From Clostridiales bacterium (GTDB lineage: Bacteria; Bacillota; Clostridia; Christensenellales; CAG-917): a stretch of DNA of 6,710 bases. The stretch lies in NCBI GenBank assembly GCA_014799525.1, contig JAAVHW010000068.1:1-6710 (forward strand), given 5' to 3'. Position numbers and translations under genes: made by a program. Shown here in pieces: positions 5,249 through 6,710 of the stretch (within the stretch, counting starts at the first letter, position 1; every line of letters begins with the position of its first letter). The notes under the pieces were generated by a model, which saw only the letters and a list, made by a program, of their open reading frames with translations, had not been told where the DNA came from and did no database searches.

Positions 5249-5920
5249 TCATTTTTTTGCCAATAAATAGCTGTTGTCAATCAAACGGAATATCTCGGGC
5301 AGCTCAACCGAGCCGTCAAGGCAAATGGTTATCCAATGCTTTTTGTTCATGTGGTAGCCGCGGAAAAATTTGATGCCGTCCACAAGCTCGTCAATCTTAT
5401 CAGCGTTATAGCGTAAATCAATCACTTCAACCTTCTCGTCAGACTCGAAGCCGAGTTTATCCCTTCTTACTGTAAGAATCGCGGCGTACCACTTTTGATT
5501 ATCTTTTCTTCTTAAGACGGCGTTATCCGTAAACTTCTCCCACAAAAACTCCAAGCTGTCGCCGTACTTGTCCATGACGTATCTTATAACGCTTTGAGTA
5601 TACTCGCTTTTGAAAATGCAGTCGTCAAAGCAATGCTCCGCAATGTCGAGCATGACGTTTTGGTATTCCGTGCGTATATCGCCCACAAAGCTTCCAACCG
5701 CCTCGCTTACAAGAAAGAGGGTATACGGCTCGTTTGTGGCTAAATCCAAAACCTCGGTTTCTATATCCGTATCGCTAATCTTGACGGTAAGACTAAACTG
5801 TCCGTCCATCATATCCTTTCGTATGAGATAGGCGTTGTCTAAGACGGTAAAGCCGTATGCTGTCAGCTTGTCAAAATTGACCTTCTTATTTTTGTAGATA
5901 GGCTCAAGTATTCTGTTCAT
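5249..5920 (-). CDS. MmcQ/YjbR-family DNA-binding-type protein with extra N-terminal domain
   Basis: This is a 223-residue cytoplasmic protein without a signal peptide or membrane segment. The C-terminal part (about 108-221) is the MmcQ/YjbR domain, a double-wing fold related to DNA-binding proteins. Its hallmark blocks are NAVLRRKDNQKWYAAILTV (133-151), DKLGF, VEVIDLRYN (164-172) and GYHMNKKHWITICLDGSV (188-205). The family is usually about 120 residues. The extra N-terminal half (1-107), with TEVLDLATNEPYTLFL and AVGSFVGDIRTEYQNVMLDI, resembles the extension seen in many clostridial members. The exact function of the family is not settled; DNA binding is inferred from the fold. The ATG at 5918-5920 is preceded on the minus strand by GAGG with seven bases between. 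The gene converges on the lipoprotein gene and diverges from hpt. Confidence 0.88.
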   Translation of the reverse strand: MNRILEPIYKNKKVNFDKLTAYGFTVLDNAYLIRKDMMDGQFSLTVKISDTDIETEVLDLATNEPYTLFLVSEAVGSFVGDIRTEYQNVMLDIAEHCFDDCIFKSEYTQSVIRYVMDKYGDSLEFLWEKFTDNAVLRRKDNQKWYAAILTVRRDKLGFESDEKVEVIDLRYNADKIDELVDGIKFFRGYHMNKKHWITICLDGSVELPEIFRLIDNSYLLAKK

Positions 5921-5950
5921 ATGTGTGCCTCGCGCGCGTAGTGTAAGACT

Positions 5951-5979
5951 ATTGTATATTCAGTCTATATAAAAATCAA
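5951..5979 (-). promoter_or_regulatory. Promoter of the MmcQ/YjbR-family gene
   Basis: On the minus strand, TTGATT (5979-5974) and TACAAT (5956-5951) are exactly 17 nt apart, with a predicted start near 5944 and a short leader. The -10 element lies between the inverted arms AGACT (5946-5950) and AGTCT (5962-5966), which could be an operator, though five-base arms are weak evidence. Confidence 0.62.
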
Positions 5980-5999
5980 TAGAAAAGAAATGACATTGC

Positions 6000-6029
6000 T
6001 TGAAATTTGTCTTTCCTATATGTTATCAT
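6000..6029 (+). promoter_or_regulatory. Promoter of hpt
   Basis: TTGAAA (6000-6005) is followed after 18 nt by TATCAT (6024-6029), preceded by TGT (6021-6023), an extended -10 element. Transcription would start near 6036, just ahead of the ribosome binding site. It points away from the promoter at 5951-5979, and their -35 elements are 20 nt apart. No purine riboswitch or PurR-box-like sequence is visible. Confidence 0.58.
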
Positions 6030-6052
6030 AAAACAAACGAAAGAGGTGGCTT

Positions 6053-6604
6053 ATGAACAAAGATATTGAAAGAATTGTTTTGAGCGAAGAGCAACTTGCA
6101 AATATGGTCAAGGGCGCTGCGGCGTGGCTTGACGAGAGATTTAAAGATACAAATACGCCTCCGCTTGCAATCAGCATTTTGAAGGGAAGCGTTTTTTTCT
6201 ATTGCGACGTTGTGCGCGCAATGAAAACTCCCGTACAGCTCGATTTTATGACGGTATCGTCATACGGCAATTCCACTGAGAGCTCGGGTATTCCAAAGAT
6301 AGTCATGGACTTGGATGCGTCAGTATACGGCAGGGACGTCATAATGGTGGAGGATATCGTGGACTCGGGAAATACGCTTCACAAGCTGAAGTCGTTTATA
6401 CTTGAGCGCGGCGCGAAGTCGTTTACGATTGTTACGCTGTTCGACAAGCCGTCAAGAAGAAAAGCACCGATAGCGGCAGATTATTCCTGCTGTGAAATTG
6501 GGGATGAGTTTATAGTCGGTTATGGACTTGACTATGCGCAACAGTATCGCAGCTTGCCCTATATCGGCGTGCTTAAGCGCGAAGTGTACGAAAAGAAAAA
6601 TTGA
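6053..6604 (+). CDS. hpt: Hypoxanthine phosphoribosyltransferase
   Basis: This purine salvage enzyme transfers the phosphoribosyl group of PRPP to hypoxanthine, and often guanine, giving IMP or GMP in the cytoplasm. The 183 residues match the normal bacterial length. Visible motifs are LKGSVFF (43-49, pyrophosphate loop), the flexible active-site loop with DFMTVSSYGN (64-73), the PRPP-binding motif VIMVEDIVDSGNT (96-108) with the acidic pair E100-D101, FDKPSRR (130-136) with the purine-contacting lysine K132, and FIVGYGLDYAQQYRSLPYIG (153-172) with metal-binding D160. The ATG at 6053 is preceded by AGAGG six bases upstream. A further gene starts 13 nt after its stop, so the two are probably cotranscribed. 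In many Bacillota hpt lies between tilS and ftsH; here the upstream neighbour is different. Confidence 0.95.
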   Translation: MNKDIERIVLSEEQLANMVKGAAAWLDERFKDTNTPPLAISILKGSVFFYCDVVRAMKTPVQLDFMTVSSYGNSTESSGIPKIVMDLDASVYGRDVIMVEDIVDSGNTLHKLKSFILERGAKSFTIVTLFDKPSRRKAPIAADYSCCEIGDEFIVGYGLDYAQQYRSLPYIGVLKREVYEKKN

Positions 6605-6606
6605 TT

Positions 6607-6612
6607 AGGAGA
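6607..6612 (+). promoter_or_regulatory. Ribosome binding site fixing a GTG start
   Basis: AGGAGA sits five bases before the GTG at 6618. The in-frame ATG at 6645 has no comparable site, so the GTG is the preferred start. Confidence 0.65.
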
Positions 6613-6617
6613 TAATT

Positions 6618-6710
6618 GTGGAAAACGAGAACTTTGATGTAAATATGCAAGAAGAGCAACAGATTGAGGATGCGCCCGCGGCTGACACCAAAGGCGGCAT
6701 CGCAAAAGTG
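6618..6710 (+). CDS. Start of an unidentified gene downstream of hpt (3' truncated)
   Basis: The frame opens at GTG 6618 behind a good ribosome binding site and stays open to the window edge, giving 31 residues. The visible part is hydrophilic and acidic (MENENFDVNMQEEQQIEDAP, then AADTKGGIAKV) with no signal peptide, and it is too short to assign. The close spacing of 13 nt after hpt suggests an operon. By position, ftsH, the common partner of hpt in Bacillota, is one possibility. However, FtsH normally starts with a membrane helix within the first residues, which is not seen here, so I do not assign it. Confidence 0.6.
   Translation, partial: MENENFDVNMQEEQQIEDAPAADTKGGIAKV

Overview
The window looks like chromosomal DNA from a low-to-moderate GC member of the Bacillota, probably an uncultured clostridial lineage. 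This is inferred from the purine-rich Shine-Dalgarno sites, the AT-rich sigma-A-type promoters, a very large ATPase-permease fusion of the kind common in Clostridia, a two-part MmcQ/YjbR-family protein, and the protein sequences in general. No rRNA, tRNA, CRISPR array, transposase or phage gene is visible.

Layout: the window opens inside the 3' end of an AlkD-like DNA alkylation repair gene (to 296). A gene-poor stretch of about 1.17 kb follows (297-1467). It holds two near-identical 25-nt palindromic repeats 42 nt apart, a perfect 23-nt palindrome, a dispersed 14-nt repeat, and a run of hairpins behind a promoter-like sequence (about 1041-1196) that may be a small structured RNA. Next comes a 942-residue ABC transporter with ATPase and FtsX-like permease in one chain (1468-4296), closed by a very strong bidirectional terminator. 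A lipoprotein with a cyclophilin-like domain has its own promoter (4454-4482) and gene (4556-5143). A convergent MmcQ/YjbR-family gene lies on the minus strand (5249-5920). It shares a 132-nt divergent promoter region with hpt (6053-6604, hypoxanthine phosphoribosyltransferase), which is followed 13 nt later by the start of another gene that runs off the window.

The genes do not form one pathway: DNA repair, membrane transport or envelope function, an extracytoplasmic lipoprotein, a DNA-binding-type protein, and purine salvage. The ABC transporter and the lipoprotein are both envelope proteins and are neighbours, but the strong terminator and the separate promoter argue that they are transcribed apart. 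The coding part is mostly ordinary. The least explained part is the 297-1467 intergenic region, where palindromes, repeats and RNA-like folds are concentrated upstream of the transporter.
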